This document shows positions 22,970-33,922 of a DNA stretch of 64,000 bases, piece after piece. Below the pieces are notes generated by a model, which was not told the origin of the DNA, did not search any database, and saw only the letters and a list, made by a program, of their open reading frames with translations. Numbering within the stretch: the first letter of the stretch is position 1; each line of letters opens with the position of its first letter. The translations under genes were made by a program, and so were the position numbers. This DNA is from Stomoxys calcitrans. Taxonomy: Eukaryota; Arthropoda; Insecta; Diptera; Muscidae. The DNA is taken from contig NC_081553.1 in NCBI RefSeq assembly GCF_963082655.1, forward strand, positions 155,969,441 to 156,033,440, written 5' to 3'.

Positions 22970-24386
22970 CTCATGGAAAAAAGTTTGCTGAAAATAGCTA
23001 ACACTGTCTGCTGAATATAAATAGTTAGTTTTGCTGCTTTGTAGCTGCAGTTCTGCAATTTCAAAGCAGCAGGCTTACTGCTTAAAAGTCTGTTGTGACT
23101 GCTGCTTATATAAAGGGGATGTTAGAAGAAAAACTAAAATACAAATGTAAATATGTGCCACAGTGGATGTTTTTTTTTACAGTCAAATTAAAATCATCTC
23201 TTCAAACATCTACTCATTTTTGGATGACAGTTTTCAATGTCACTCATTCTCATTCGACCATACACCCAGAGAATTAAGTTTGCTGATGTCAACAAACACT
23301 GTCTGCCGATATAAATCACAATTGTTCTACTGTTGAAGACTTAAATTTAAAAAATTAAAGCTTTTGCTATACGTTAATATAAATTTTTATGGACACGTTT
23401 TTTGTTTAATAGCATAAATATGATTTTAGTAAATATTTTTTCTGCTATTAGCTGAAATCGAAAAATAATTTCAAATTATAGAATATTAGAACAAAATATA
23501 TTTTTTTCCTTTATTTATTACACAAGAGAACATAGGGCTTCTACAAAAATGTATCACCTTAATTTGTCATTGCAGAACATTTTTATTTCTTTATAAGATT
23601 TGTTAGCCTATCTTAGTTCAGTGTGAATAGTCCTACGCCACGTGCTTCTTGGACGACCTGGTTATCGGCTGCCTTGGGGGTTCCATTCTAGTGCTGTTCT
23701 GCTGATACTATTCACCGACTTTCGAAGAGTGTCATCTATTCATTTCCATTTTCTTCTGGCTATTATTCGCATTATTGGCGCTTTTCTGGTTAGCTCGAGT
23801 AGGCTTATGTTCGAAATTTTATTTAGCCAGAATATTCCACATATGATCAGAAGCCATTTGTTTATGAAAACTTGTTGTCTCTGTGCTGTTATTGTTCATA
23901 GGCCACGTTTCGCTACCAAACATTCTAAGCTTGTTTAGTCTGTTGTATGTTAAGTCTACTCCGTTTTCAATGTACATTACGCAAACAAGATAGTAAACAT
24001 TTTTGACATATTTTATATTCTGGTTTTTTATTTTAAACTCATTATCGTTATTTATGTTTATGCGTATTGCATGTGTCTATTGAATTAATTTTTCCAGTCC
24101 AGCTCCATCTAACCTGGCAGATGGACCTCCAGCTCATTTAACTTGCTTTGCATGCCATTGATTTTATGTAACACTATATACCTCTTATACTAAAAGATAA
24201 GATGTCATATACCAATTTTTAGAGTAATTTTAGAATTTGTAGTCTAGTTTCAACTTTTTACCATTTAAACAGCAGAAAAATTTGCTGTTTCAGCAACAAA
24301 TTACTCCTGTCCCATTTTCAGCAGACTTTCTGTTATTTCAGCAAACATGTTTGCTATTTTTACTAACAAATTACTTTGAGTGCAGG
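22970..24386. mobile_element. Possible TIR element (CACTCA ends) carrying a LINE piece
   Basis: The left end cactcatggaaaaaagtttg ctgaaaatagc and the right end, reverse complemented as cactcaaagtaatttgttag taaaaatagcaaac, are alike over 30-odd bases. 'tttgctg' and 'aaacactgtctgc' motifs recur inside (23015, 23275). No target duplication settled. The interior contains a LINE fragment on the minus strand. Confidence 0.3.
23600..23985 (-). pseudogene. LINE RT C-terminal fragment (RTE/CR1-like)
   Basis: On the minus strand the blocks FINKWLLIICGIFWLNKISN, then IMRIIARRKWK and DDTLRKSVNSISRTALEWN, then PQGSRPGRPRST-like text (frame broken once) follow the conserved end of LINE RTs, of the '…RRRWxWIGHxLRK…ALxWNPQGxRxxGRPxxTW…' type. 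Truncated at both ends. Confidence 0.55.
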
Positions 24387-24649
24387 TCGAGTTTTCGAGA
24401 GATCGAGGACGATACACTCTGCCAGAATTTGCTGGTCATTTCTGAGTGGGGTCGAATGAATAGTATAGATGTTAACAAACGATTCGCTGACCTATAACGA
24501 TCATCTCTATCTATGAACATTATAAATGTGGAACAATTGGCCTTAACATGTATTCGAAGAGTCGAAACAACCTCATTTCTTTTAATAATCTTAACTTCTA
24601 AACGCCTAACATAGAATATAACTCAAATGTATGGGGTGGGAATTCAGAA

Positions 24650-27600
24650 TTATCCTTGGAGATTAGGTTAGGTTTAAGACATTTTCGTCCACTGTGATAC
24701 CACGGGAACTGGAGAAGGACGATGCCTTCAAGTTCCTACCGTTGATTCATCCAGATCGCTTTAAAAACCCAACAACCTGCGAGAGTTTACATCCGCTTAA
24801 TCAGACAAGTTCACACAGAAATGAGAATCTAAAGTGGAACTACTTCTGACTACCAGTGCGGGACACAAACAGCATATTTTTTTATAGTCTCTTCTTTCTC
24901 GACGTCCTCACACCTTTTGCAAAAGCCGTTACTGGCAACCTTCAGACTGTCAGCATGTTTTCCGAGCATCCTGCCAAGATGGATACAATAACTGAAACGT
25001 CTGTTGTAGCCAGTTACAGCAAAACGGTAGACCTCTTCCAGTCTAGATTAGGCCTCATAATTTTGGAATTCTCACAACCCCATTTGTGACATTCTATCAT
25101 TCTTTGCCCTCCGACCTGATTCTAAAGACTGAGCTTACATGTTGCTTGAGGCATACCCACAGATTCCAGTATTCCTGGAATGTGTAGGGTAGTTCCTAGT
25201 CTAGCAAGCTCGTCCACTTTACAATTCCTTGGGAAATCTCTGTGGCCCGGCACCCAGAACAGGTCAATTTTGAACTGTTCAGCCATCTCGTTGAGAGGTC
25301 TGCGACAGTCGAGGATGGTTTTTTGTGTTCAGAAAACGTTCTCCAGGCATTTAATGGCTGTCTGAGAAAATATTTATGTCAATCATCGTTATGACATTAT
25401 ATCTTCGCCATTCCACCACTTCCTTAATTGCAAGGATCTCCGCTTGATACACACTGCAGTGCACAGTGGTCCCGCCCATACGACAAAAATAAAAAAACCG
25501 ATTTCGGCGATCAATGCTTTAATTTAGGTAAATCTTCTTAGAACGTGTCAAACTACAATATAATCAAATTTTCGCAATTTATGACGGTACTTTTGCCTAA
25601 ACGCTCCATACACAGAGTCCTTTTATCATCACAATATTGCATTTGAAAAAGGACAAGAAAGGTGTTGTCAAAAAAAAAAGTCAATATCTCTGTGAAAAAA
25701 GTGAAAAATGGTCTTTATAAAATGGTAGTTGTAGAGCAAGGGAAAGGCTTTTTTCCATGGAACTACATGTGCATATGGTGTAACTGGGATAGAAACAATA
25801 CTAGCTGAGAAATACTCGTAATGCCAAATTTTGAATTATTTATATTTTTTGATAAAATGTCCATAAAGTTTTAACAACTAACACAGCCTGACACAGCGAC
25901 CGTTTATGATACATTTAATTTCGAGACGTTAAATTTTTTGTTTCCCTGTAGGCGTAGTTTAAATATTTTTGTAACATTCTGGGAATTTTAAATCCACTTT
26001 CATTCCTGGTGTATGAAATCATTAAATCAGCCAAACAGTTTTTTTTTACATTTATTTACTCATCCCTAAAATAGAGTCGAAATTCTAAATTTGCATTTTG
26101 TGTTATCCAACTTCATACCATTTTTCACTCTTTTTCACTGTTAATAGCATTGAACTGTACAACATTGCCGCAAACAATATTTCAATGCAATATTTAAATA
26201 TGTTGCCTAAAACGTGAAAATATAATGTTTTGCATGACTGACACATTTGAGCGCCAAATAATAGTCTCTTGTGTCAAACAGTACTTATTGGTACCAAATA
26301 CAAAATTTTCAGTTTTGCAGACCAATCCATATGCCCAAAGTCAGATTTCTTTCTCCACTCGTTAAGTGGTACAGGACAAAGTATAATTTTTAGTACAAAT
26401 CAAGATCTTTGTGACCCCTCTCAATCCTTCATGCAAAATTTCAAAATTTTTGCTTTAACCGTTTTGTCTAGACGATGTCTGCCATTTCTTCTTGAAAGAT
26501 ACATATATATACTATAGTACAGTACATGTCCGATCATGCCCATATTTTAATATTTTTTAGCCTTTGTGCCAATGACCATTACCTATAAATTTGAAGTCGA
26601 TAGCTCAACTAAAACCATTTTTGTCACACCTTCCCATACAAATGGAACCAGTGAGCAGTGGTCGGGCAACCTTCCCTATACGATCCGTCCTAGTTCTCCA
26701 GAGTACACCCAAAAGTCCGCCCAGTCGTCTAGTTTGGAACCATCCGTATAGAAGTCTATGTTACTTCTATTACCAAAGACATTTTGGTACCAATCAGTTC
26801 TATCAAGAATAATGGTACAGAACTTTTTCTCCACACTGCTAATAACAACGGACATTACATCAAGGATAACACAGTGTCCGTAGACCAAAGAGAACGTTTC
26901 CTTAGTCTCACAGGAGTGGTCGCAGCAATTTGTCTAACCACAATGTCCAGTGGCATTAGGTGAAGCATTAAATTCAGTGCATCAGATGGTTTCGTCCTCA
27001 GTGCGGCTGTGACGCACAAACAAGCCATCCTTTGGATCCGGCCGAGTACTGAACAGTAGGTGGACTATTGGAGCGCCATCCACCAGTCCACAGCACCATA
27101 TAGCATACAAGGTCTTGCAATTGCAGTATACACCCAGTGCGTGACACGCGTTTTGAACCCCCAACTTTTACCAATGGCAGATGTATAGGGCAAGAGTTGC
27201 CTGCTTGCCCTTTTCAAATTGTTGGATTTGTAGTTCAATTTCCTGTATAGCAAAACACCCAAGAGACTGGTGCTACTGTAGGTAACTTGTATCTCCTGCT
27301 GAAAAGAACAACTTCTGTCTTACACGGATTTAGGCCTAGACCACCTTCGCTTTCGCACGAAGAGCTTCCTGGAGTATATCTCTAAGAGTGATATGAAACT
27401 TTCCCCTAACCGCAATTGGCACGTGACCACCTTTAAAACCTATTTCTTACAGAGACAATTATATATTGTTAATGGCTATATTCCAGAGTGGAGGAAACAG
27501 TACGCCTGGGGTGTTGCTCTGATGACCCATCTTTTAAGATCTACAGATCCTAAGCCAGCCGTAATGCATATTTTAGTAAGCAAGTTATTTATAAACTCTC

Positions 27601-27935
27601 TTACGGTAGTGTTGATGACTAGAAACACCATTTCCTTCATGATTGACGTCGGTTTTACATTATTGAAAGCACCTTCAATGTCAAGAAATGCTACCATTGT
27701 TTATTCCTTGACAGAGAGAAAACCCTCTATGTGGGCGACTAGGTCGTAAAGGGCTGTTTTAGTGGACTTGCCCTTACTATATGCATGCTGTTGTCGGGAT
27801 AGGCGATCTCCAGGGATCTTTGCCCGAAGATATGTTTCTATCAACCTCTCTAGAATCTTGAGCATAAAGGATGACAGACTAATAGGACGAAAATCTTTTG
27901 CCTTAATGACTTTTTTCAAACTCATATCCCTGTAT
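24650..27935 (-). mobile_element. LINE B copy, RT to 3' end, interrupted by Transib-like element
   Basis: From 27925 down: KAKDFRPISLSSFMLKILER, SRQQHAYSKGKSTKTAL, then FLDIEGAFNN (27670-27700), AGLGSVDLKRWVIRATPQ, a shifted FADD/trailing RT part (27000-27450), RNase H with YTDGSKLDD (26840-26880), then the 25462-26655 insertion, the rest of RNase H (about 25300-25460), a C-terminal zinc-knuckle-like part (24850-25050) and the tail ending cctaacctaatc near 24665. Same family as 42700-51652. Several frameshifts; inactive. Confidence 0.75.
25462..26655. mobile_element. Non-autonomous Transib-like element with RSS-like ends
   Basis: Inserted in the RNase H part of LINE B; comparing the host on both sides gives a 5-bp duplication cagtg (25457-25461, 26656-26660). 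The left end is CACAGTG (25462-25468), a 22-bp spacer, then AAAAAAACC (25491-25499). The right end, read inward on the minus strand, is CTCACTG, a 24-bp spacer, then ACAAAAATG (26616-26624). Transib elements are known for 5-bp duplications and ends resembling V(D)J recombination signals. No transposase inside (1194 bp, A/T-rich). The right heptamer deviates, so mobility may be lost. Confidence 0.65.
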
Positions 27936-28301
27936 CATATTTGGATCTGCTTTTAATTAAATTAGATACATTTTACAAACAAGGTGATTCAATAAAAAAA
28001 ACTCACTCACAAAATGATTTTAAAATTTAATTTTCAGCATATTGCACAATTTTTTTGAAGTCACTATAAGCAGTTATATAATTAAACGCAACATTACATA
28101 GCATCATCAAACACACAAAGAAGTTAAATATGCACGTTACCATTGGAGAGGATGAATCTTAGTCACAACCTCCCACCTTGTTGCGACAGAAATTGTATAA
28201 GTCTTGCATGGCATTGATGGTTGTTTCGGGAAATGTTGATCGCAGATTCAAATTTTTTTCAGTGGTCTTCAAGCATTTGAGAGTTTTTGGGTAGTCATTC
28301 A
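27936..28301. other. Flank of the minus-strand Copia; 48-codon open segment
   Basis: 27936-28158 shows nothing. On the minus strand, 28301-28159 is open for 48 codons starting NDYPKTLKCLKTTEKN and ending NKVGGCD, stop. The reading begins exactly at the Copia target duplication (attca, 28297-28301), so whatever it belonged to was cut there. Family unknown; it may be chance. Confidence 0.25.
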
Positions 28302-28499
28302 TATTGCAGGTTTGCAATTGTGGAACGTATTAACTTTCGAAGAACAAACACACGTCTTAAAGGTACGACATTTTATTATGGAATACAAATTAAATGTCAA
28401 TTGAAAATATGCACACAAAATCATTGATAATTTGATTGTTAACTAAATTAAAATATAAAGTGTTTCAAACGAGAGTTGTTGTCGATTGTAACTCCAACA
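28302..28499 (-). repeat. 3' LTR of the minus-strand Copia element
   Basis: On the minus strand it starts TGTTGGAGTTACAATCG and ends about at …ttgcaaacctgcaata. It is 198 bp; the partner LTR is 163 bp because of an internal deletion of about 35 bp (between the ggaata and gatttgattg blocks). Confidence 0.8.
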
Positions 28500-28506
28500 C
28501 CCTTCC

Positions 28507-28737
28507 TCAATCGATTACAACACCAAGGATTGCTCGAAGTTTTTCTACTATTGAAGACGGCACTGGTTTCGTCATTATATCGGTAACCATTATCTCACTT
28601 GGACAGTGAACGCATACGACATCTTTCTTTTCAATGTAATCTTTAACAAAATACATTTTTGTGTCAATATGCTTTGTGCGTTGGCTTAGCTTCTCCTCTT
28701 TTGTAATATGAAGACAACTTTGGTTGTCCTCGTACAA
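28507..28737 (-). pseudogene. Copia pol, RNase H end
   Basis: Minus-strand reading YEDNQSCLHITKEEKLSQRT, then KHIDTKMYFVKDYIE and VTDIMTKPVPSSIVEKL. These are the last conserved blocks of Copia RNase H (…EDNxxxIxxxxN…R.KHIDI…; …D.xTKxL…). It ends in a stop near the polypurine tract. Confidence 0.8.
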
Positions 28738-28787
28738 AATACTTAGTCGATTTTCATATCCTTAAGAAATTTTCGAAGCCAAATAGA

Positions 28788-29870
28788 TTATTTACAAGCT
28801 TTGGAGAGTGTTATAAATTCTGCTTCTGTTGATGACAGGGAAACAAAGGTTTGTTTTCCGCGTAACCAACTGATGGATCCTCTAAATATTTCGAAAACAT
28901 ATCCTGAATTTGATTTTCTATACTTTTTGTTTTCAGCCCAATTAACATTCACATAACCTTGAAGGATATTTGACTTAGGTTCCTTTTCTGACACAGATTT
29001 ACCATATGATGGGTTCATTGGATAATTCGACTGATCAAGTTCATATTCTTTCAAAAGATTGTTAATGTAAATCCCTTGACGTACACAAAAATTCGACGAC
29101 TCAACTTGGAATATTTCCAGACCCAAATAATGGCTAATTTTTCCAAAATTTTTATTTCAAAACATTCCGTCAACAATTTTTCTACGGATATTATGGCTTC
29201 TTTGTTTGAACAAGCCACCAAAATGACATTAACGTAAATCAGAATGTATATTAATCCTTCCTCGTTTATACATTTTGTATACAAGCATGAGTCGGCACTT
29301 GATTGTTGAAAACCGTCATTTGACAAAACATCATGTAAAGTACTGTTCCAGATGTGTGCAGCTTCATTCAGGATATATATACTTGTCCTTAGTTTGCATA
29401 CAAGGTTTTGATCACCTTCTGCAAATTCTGGTGGTTGAGCCATACATATCACTCGATTCAACTCACCATTTAAAAACGCAGAGTTTACATCATAGACAAT
29501 AGAGTTCGTACAGTGGCTTGTTTTACTACTGGAGCATAGACTTCCTCGTAATCCAATCCATACTTTTGAGAAAATCCTCGTGCTACCGAACGAGCCTTAT
29601 ATCTTTGCACTTTCCCCTAAGCGTCACGTTTAAGTTTATATGTCCACTTGCCGCTAACAATGTTCGAGTTTTGCGGAGGTATTACCAAATCCCAAGTGCC
29701 TGTTTTCTTTAAATGTTTAAACTCTTCTTTCATTGCATTCAATCCATTTTTCTCACTGTTCTGATTTCAATGCCTCGTTGTAAGTTTCGGAATCTTTATT
29801 TAGACATTCAAAGAAAACATCTCCTTGATCATCACACAGTACATTTTTTGACGGTCCTTCATTGTTTGGA
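28788..29870 (-). pseudogene. Copia pol, reverse transcriptase part
   Basis: Minus-strand pieces: [20 protein letters not shown] (about 29440-29500), QPPEFAEGDQNLVCKLRTSI with YILNEAAHIW, then YILIYVNVILVA, the catalytic YVDD position now YVNV, and further down SYVNVNWAENKKYRKSNSGY and SSTEAEFITLSKACK (28790-28960). The order matches Copia RT and RNase H. The Transib interrupts the upstream part at 29870. Confidence 0.8.
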
Positions 29871-29874
29871 AACG

Positions 29875-31607
29875 CACAGTGGGCCAAATGGCAAAAAAAT
29901 TGGAAATAAGTCTACAACTTTTTATCTGTTGATTTTAGCCATACAAAATGTTCTAGACATTTGTAGAGGAGGACATAGGCTTTCAGAAAAGTGCTGTTGT
30001 TGGTCCATATCTTTAATACAGGGTGAGCTACAGGGTGTCAAAGTTGACCACTTTTGACTTCTCCAAGCTTCTGGGGGCCATAACTTTTGATCTACTCAAC
30101 CGATTTACATGATTTAGGACTCTAGAGAAAGAGCTTGACAAGATCTAAAAAACTTATGCATAAAGTACCATGCCATCGTGTACTGTTAAGGAGTTATGAA
30201 TTGTTTAATTTTAAAATATGAAAATTTGGCCTTGGTTTTTTTCAGTGTTTTTTAAATAACTCCGTCAATTTTAAAGCTATAAACTTCATACTTCACACAA
30301 ATTATGCCAGCATATGTGTGCATAAAATACAAAAGGAATCACGTGAATATCTTTGGCGGTTTAAAAATGGCATCGTTTTCAATATGAAAAATATTTTTTT
30401 TGTCAAAAAATTGCAAAATTTTTCAAAAAAGATACTCCCATTTCCTTTAAGTTTTCGCAAACTTTGGCCGTCAAAGCATTATCATTTCTTTCCATTTTCA
30501 CAAAGTCGAGGTATTAAGAAAAGTTTTAAGTGCTAATTTGGCTAATTTCGATATCAAACAACACCGTTATCTTAAGACCAAAATGGCCAATTTTTTTACT
30601 AAACTTCAAAAGTTTCTCACTGGAAAAAAAGTTCCACGGGGATTTTTTCGCTTTTTTTGAACTTAAATGAAAGCTTAAAATGTTCCCAACATTTTAAGGT
30701 ATGTCTCGCCATATCCTAGCCATAAATGAGATCGTAGCGATCAAAATACTGAAAAAAGTCAATTTTCAAGTAGTGCTATATTCATTGCTAAAAAACAAGT
30801 ATTACGTCACATTTTATTGCAAAGATGTTAAATAAACTTTTATTTGGTAACACTTCTTCTACAAAACACAAAAAGAATCATGGAAATATCTCTATTCTAT
30901 TCCATTTTATGGAACCGGCAATAAAAAAGTCAATTTTTCAAAAAAGTCGAATTTCCCAAATTTTGTTTTTGTTGTCCTAATTGCACATGACACACTATAG
31001 CCATATTTACGCAACATACCTTATCGTAAAGGAAATTTTCATACCTTTCCAACAATGTATAAAACATTTCTCAACTCGGATTCTATCTACTCTAAAATTC
31101 ATTTACACTTCATTAAACTCTATATAAAAATGTCTATTTGTGAAATGGAACCTTATATGGGGCCTACACTAAAACATTGATAGATTTGCCCAGGGTTTAC
31201 AATACAAATGTGTTAGAATAAAAAAAGGTCTCCTGCCAAAGTTTAAAAACTTCGCATCGGCGTGCGTTTATATGTATATTAGCTACTCCCAAAATAAAAA
31301 AGCATTTTAGTTTTGTATTATTTGATTTTATTCTCTACCAAATAATCTAAGGTATCAAAATTTAAAAGCTCTTTAATTTGAATGGCATCGGGATCGTCCT
31401 TATCTATATCGTCACATATTTTTGGTAGCCATTTAGTTCTGATGCTGTATAGTACCGGATCAGACGATAACAATAAATATTGAAGTAAATCATAATTTTG
31501 GTTAAATTTGGTGCTCTTTCGGGTATTGAAAAGCCGGAACTGTTTAACATCTCTATTACGGGATTCCTGAGCTTCTTCTGTAAGTTCTCCTAACGGAAGT
31601 ATGTTGT
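29875..31607 (+). repeat. Transib left inverted arm (1733 bp)
   Basis: Reverse complement of 33633-35401 over its full length; by reading, the only length difference is a 36-bp segment present at 33991-34026 and absent between 31249 and 31250. It includes, at 31318-31607 on the minus strand, an inverted copy of the last ~96 transposase codons with stop. The 72-codon open frame at 30318-30536 is duplicated at 34740-34958 and looks like a by-product of the arm sequence. Confidence 0.9.
31318..31607 (-). pseudogene. Inverted duplicate of transposase C-terminus in left arm
   Basis: Identical in protein sequence to the last 95 residues of the 680-codon transposase: ILPLGELTEEAQESRNRDV… to the end LDYLVENKIK. 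The Glu codon equivalent to E599 lies at 31564-31566. Upstream the frame runs a few codons into unique sequence and starts with an unrelated Met at 31644. It lacks the rest of the catalytic core, so it cannot be an active transposase alone. Confidence 0.85.
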
Positions 31608-31879
31608 TCGCTATGTCGAATTCCCAGGAAATCCACCGTATCAATGAATGTGAAAAAACCTACCCATAAAAAATTCATTGTCATTTTTTTTAACCAAATT
31701 CGAGTCCAGGTAAATAATTATAGAAGAGTAAGTAAAAAGAGGCACTTTGGACCCCTTTTTACGATTGCGTCTGATACCTGAAATGGGTCATTAATTGTGA
31801 ATATATTGCATAAATATTTGAACAAAATCCAAATTTTCTTCATTATATTTTGTAGAGGCGTAAAGGACATTTATAAGTT

Positions 31880-33922
31880 ATGGAAGTCATACTGAAGTAT
31901 TCCACTCTTTCGAAAATTGTATGGGACATCAAAAATGATTCCAAATCATACACGGAGTCATTTAAGGAACTTGTTTACACTTTGGACCACATATATGGAA
32001 TAAGGCTAAATAAAGACGCTTTAGACAAACTTGAAAAATTCTACAAATCATTTGAGAGAAGGTTGCCAGAATGTTCATTCGCAAAAATCAAGTTTTTCAA
32101 AATGTATGAGAAGTGGCTGAAATCGGATCTACTTATTGAAATTAAACCGCTGATTCCCGGCCGGCCTAGCAAAGCATACGACGAAGTTACGGAGAAAACC
32201 AAAAAGAAAAAACAAGAGGAACTATTGGCGGCACATCCGCCAAATTTAATAAAAGATACGTTCAAAACAGCATTGTTAAAAACACAACCAAAAAATGTTG
32301 GACGAATTGTCGATGTTTTACCATTAGCATCTCCGAAAAGGGTAAAGAGAATGGTAGAAAGTATTCCAACTCCAAAATCGACTACAGAATTCACGGAGGA
32401 AGATGCACTGGCCCTGATTTTGAACCTAGGCCTCTCAAGAAACAAATACTCAACAATGAGGAAGGCTCTTCGTGAAAAAGGATGGGGTTGTTTACCCTCA
32501 AAACATAAATTGTACAACACCAGGACGAAAATGGTGCCATCAAATATATACGTGGACGAATTAAAAGCAAGAGTGAAACTTGCTGATCTTGTTGAAAATA
32601 CAGCTGTTAGAATTATTTCTAATTTTACTGAAGAACAGTTGAACACATGTAATAATTCCGAAGTGGTTTTGATCAGCAAATGGGGTTGTGATGGATCATC
32701 TGGATTTTCCGAATATAAGCAACAAACAGAAATAGATGCCAACTTCGCATCAATTTTCATGGCATCATTAGTACCATTGAGAATGAGATTGTACAAGGAC
32801 CAATCTTCATCATCGAAAGAAAATGCATTTCAAGATATATGGATAAATAGAACACCTGGGTCAAAATATTTATGTCGCCCAATTCGGTTTGAGTATACAA
32901 AGGAAGACCGGAACACAACACGATCTTTGGTGAACGAAATAAAGGAAGAAATTGCTGCATTACCCATGATTGTTATAAACCAATTGGGAAGAAATATAAA
33001 AGTTTCGTTTCAACTACAACTCACTATGATCGATGGAAAGGTGGCAAACGCATTAACTGGCGTTATGTCCAATTGGAGATGCAATATTTGTGGCAAGAAG
33101 AATGGGCAATTCGAGGACAAGTCTGATGAAAATTTAGTAAACGAAAATGCGCTCAATTTCGGTATTTCGCCCCTGCACTGTAGAATTCGATTCATGGAGT
33201 ATTGTTTGCATTTATCGTATGACCTTAAATATCGGACTAGCCCTGGAAACCGCGATGTCTCTGCTAGAAACAACCAAGATCTTCACAAAATGAGGCAGGA
33301 AGAGAAGAATCGAATCCAGTTGGAGTTTAAACAAAAGGGACTTATAATAGATAAACCTCTTTACGGATACGGAAGCACAAATGATGGCAACTCGGCAAGG
33401 CGGTTTTTTGAGGACCCCGTATCGACATCTAAAATAACCGGTCTTGATGAACACTTGCTAAGACGATTCAAAGTGATTTTGGCTGTAATCAATAGCAAAA
33501 AGATGATAAATTCAACCAAATTTGAAGCTTATAGTAATGACACAAAAAACATTTTATCTGATTTATATTCGTGGAAAGCTTTAACACCGACAGTACATAA
33601 AGTCTTACATCATGGCAAGGAAATTGTGGAATACAACATACTTCCGTTAGGAGAACTTACAGAAGAAGCTCAGGAATCCCGTAATAGAGATGTTAAACAG
33701 TTCCGGCTTTTCAATACCCGAAAGAGCACCAAATTTAACCAAAATTATGATTTACTTCAATATTTATTGTTATCGTCTGATCCGGTACTATACAGCATCA
33801 GAACTAAATGGCTACCAAAAATATGTGACGATATAGATAAGGACGATCCCGATGCCATTCAAATTAAAGAGCTTTTAAATTTTGATACCTTAGATTATTT
33901 GGTAGAGAATAAAATCAAATAA
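31880..33922 (+). CDS. Transib transposase, RAG1-core-like, intact 680-codon ORF
   Basis: Cuts and joins the ends of the Transib element in the nucleus. Uninterrupted frame from the first ATG, of typical length for the family. D271 in KWGCDGSSG (32690-32692), D385 in MIDGK (33032-33034) and E599 in AQESRN (33674-33676) match the DDE triad of Transib and RAG1. Zinc ligands: CNIC (C401, C404) and HKVLHH (H573, H578); spacings between D, C, H and E resemble the RAG1 core. The N-terminal 250 residues are basic and Lys-rich and presumably bind DNA; no RING domain was recognised. Residues 585-680 lie in the right inverted arm. No stop or frameshift seen; coding capacity looks functional, but expression is unknown. 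Confidence 0.92.
   Translation: MEVILKYSTLSKIVWDIKNDSKSYTESFKELVYTLDHIYGIRLNKDALDKLEKFYKSFERRLPECSFAKIKFFKMYEKWLKSDLLIEIKPLIPGRPSKAYDEVTEKTKKKKQEELLAAHPPNLIKDTFKTALLKTQPKNVGRIVDVLPLASPKRVKRMVESIPTPKSTTEFTEEDALALILNLGLSRNKYSTMRKALREKGWGCLPSKHKLYNTRTKMVPSNIYVDELKARVKLADLVENTAVRIISNFTEEQLNTCNNSEVVLISKWGCDGSSGFSEYKQQTEIDANFASIFMASLVPLRMRLYKDQSSSSKENAFQDIWINRTPGSKYLCRPIRFEYTKEDRNTTRSLVNEIKEEIAALPMIVINQLGRNIKVSFQLQLTMIDGKVANALTGVMSNWRCNICGKKNGQFEDKSDENLVNENALNFGISPLHCRIRFMEYCLHLSYDLKYRTSPGNRDVSARNNQDLHKMRQEEKNRIQLEFKQKGLIIDKPLYGYGSTNDGNSARRFFEDPVSTSKITGLDEHLLRRFKVILAVINSKKMINSTKFEAYSNDTKNILSDLYSWKALTPTVHKVLHHGKEIVEYNILPLGELTEEAQESRNRDVKQFRLFNTRKSTKFNQNYDLLQYLLLSSDPVLYSIRTKWLPKICDDIDKDDPDAIQIKELLNFDTLDYLVENKIK

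Noticed and set aside
23095..23277. 60-codon plus-strand ORF
   Set aside because: A/T-rich, no resemblance to any family, inside a repeat.
30318..30536. 72-codon ORF present in both Transib arms
   Set aside because: Duplicated with the arm; Phe/Lys-rich, A/T-driven, no family resemblance.
32041..32796. 251-codon minus-strand ORF
   Set aside because: Antisense shadow of the transposase gene.
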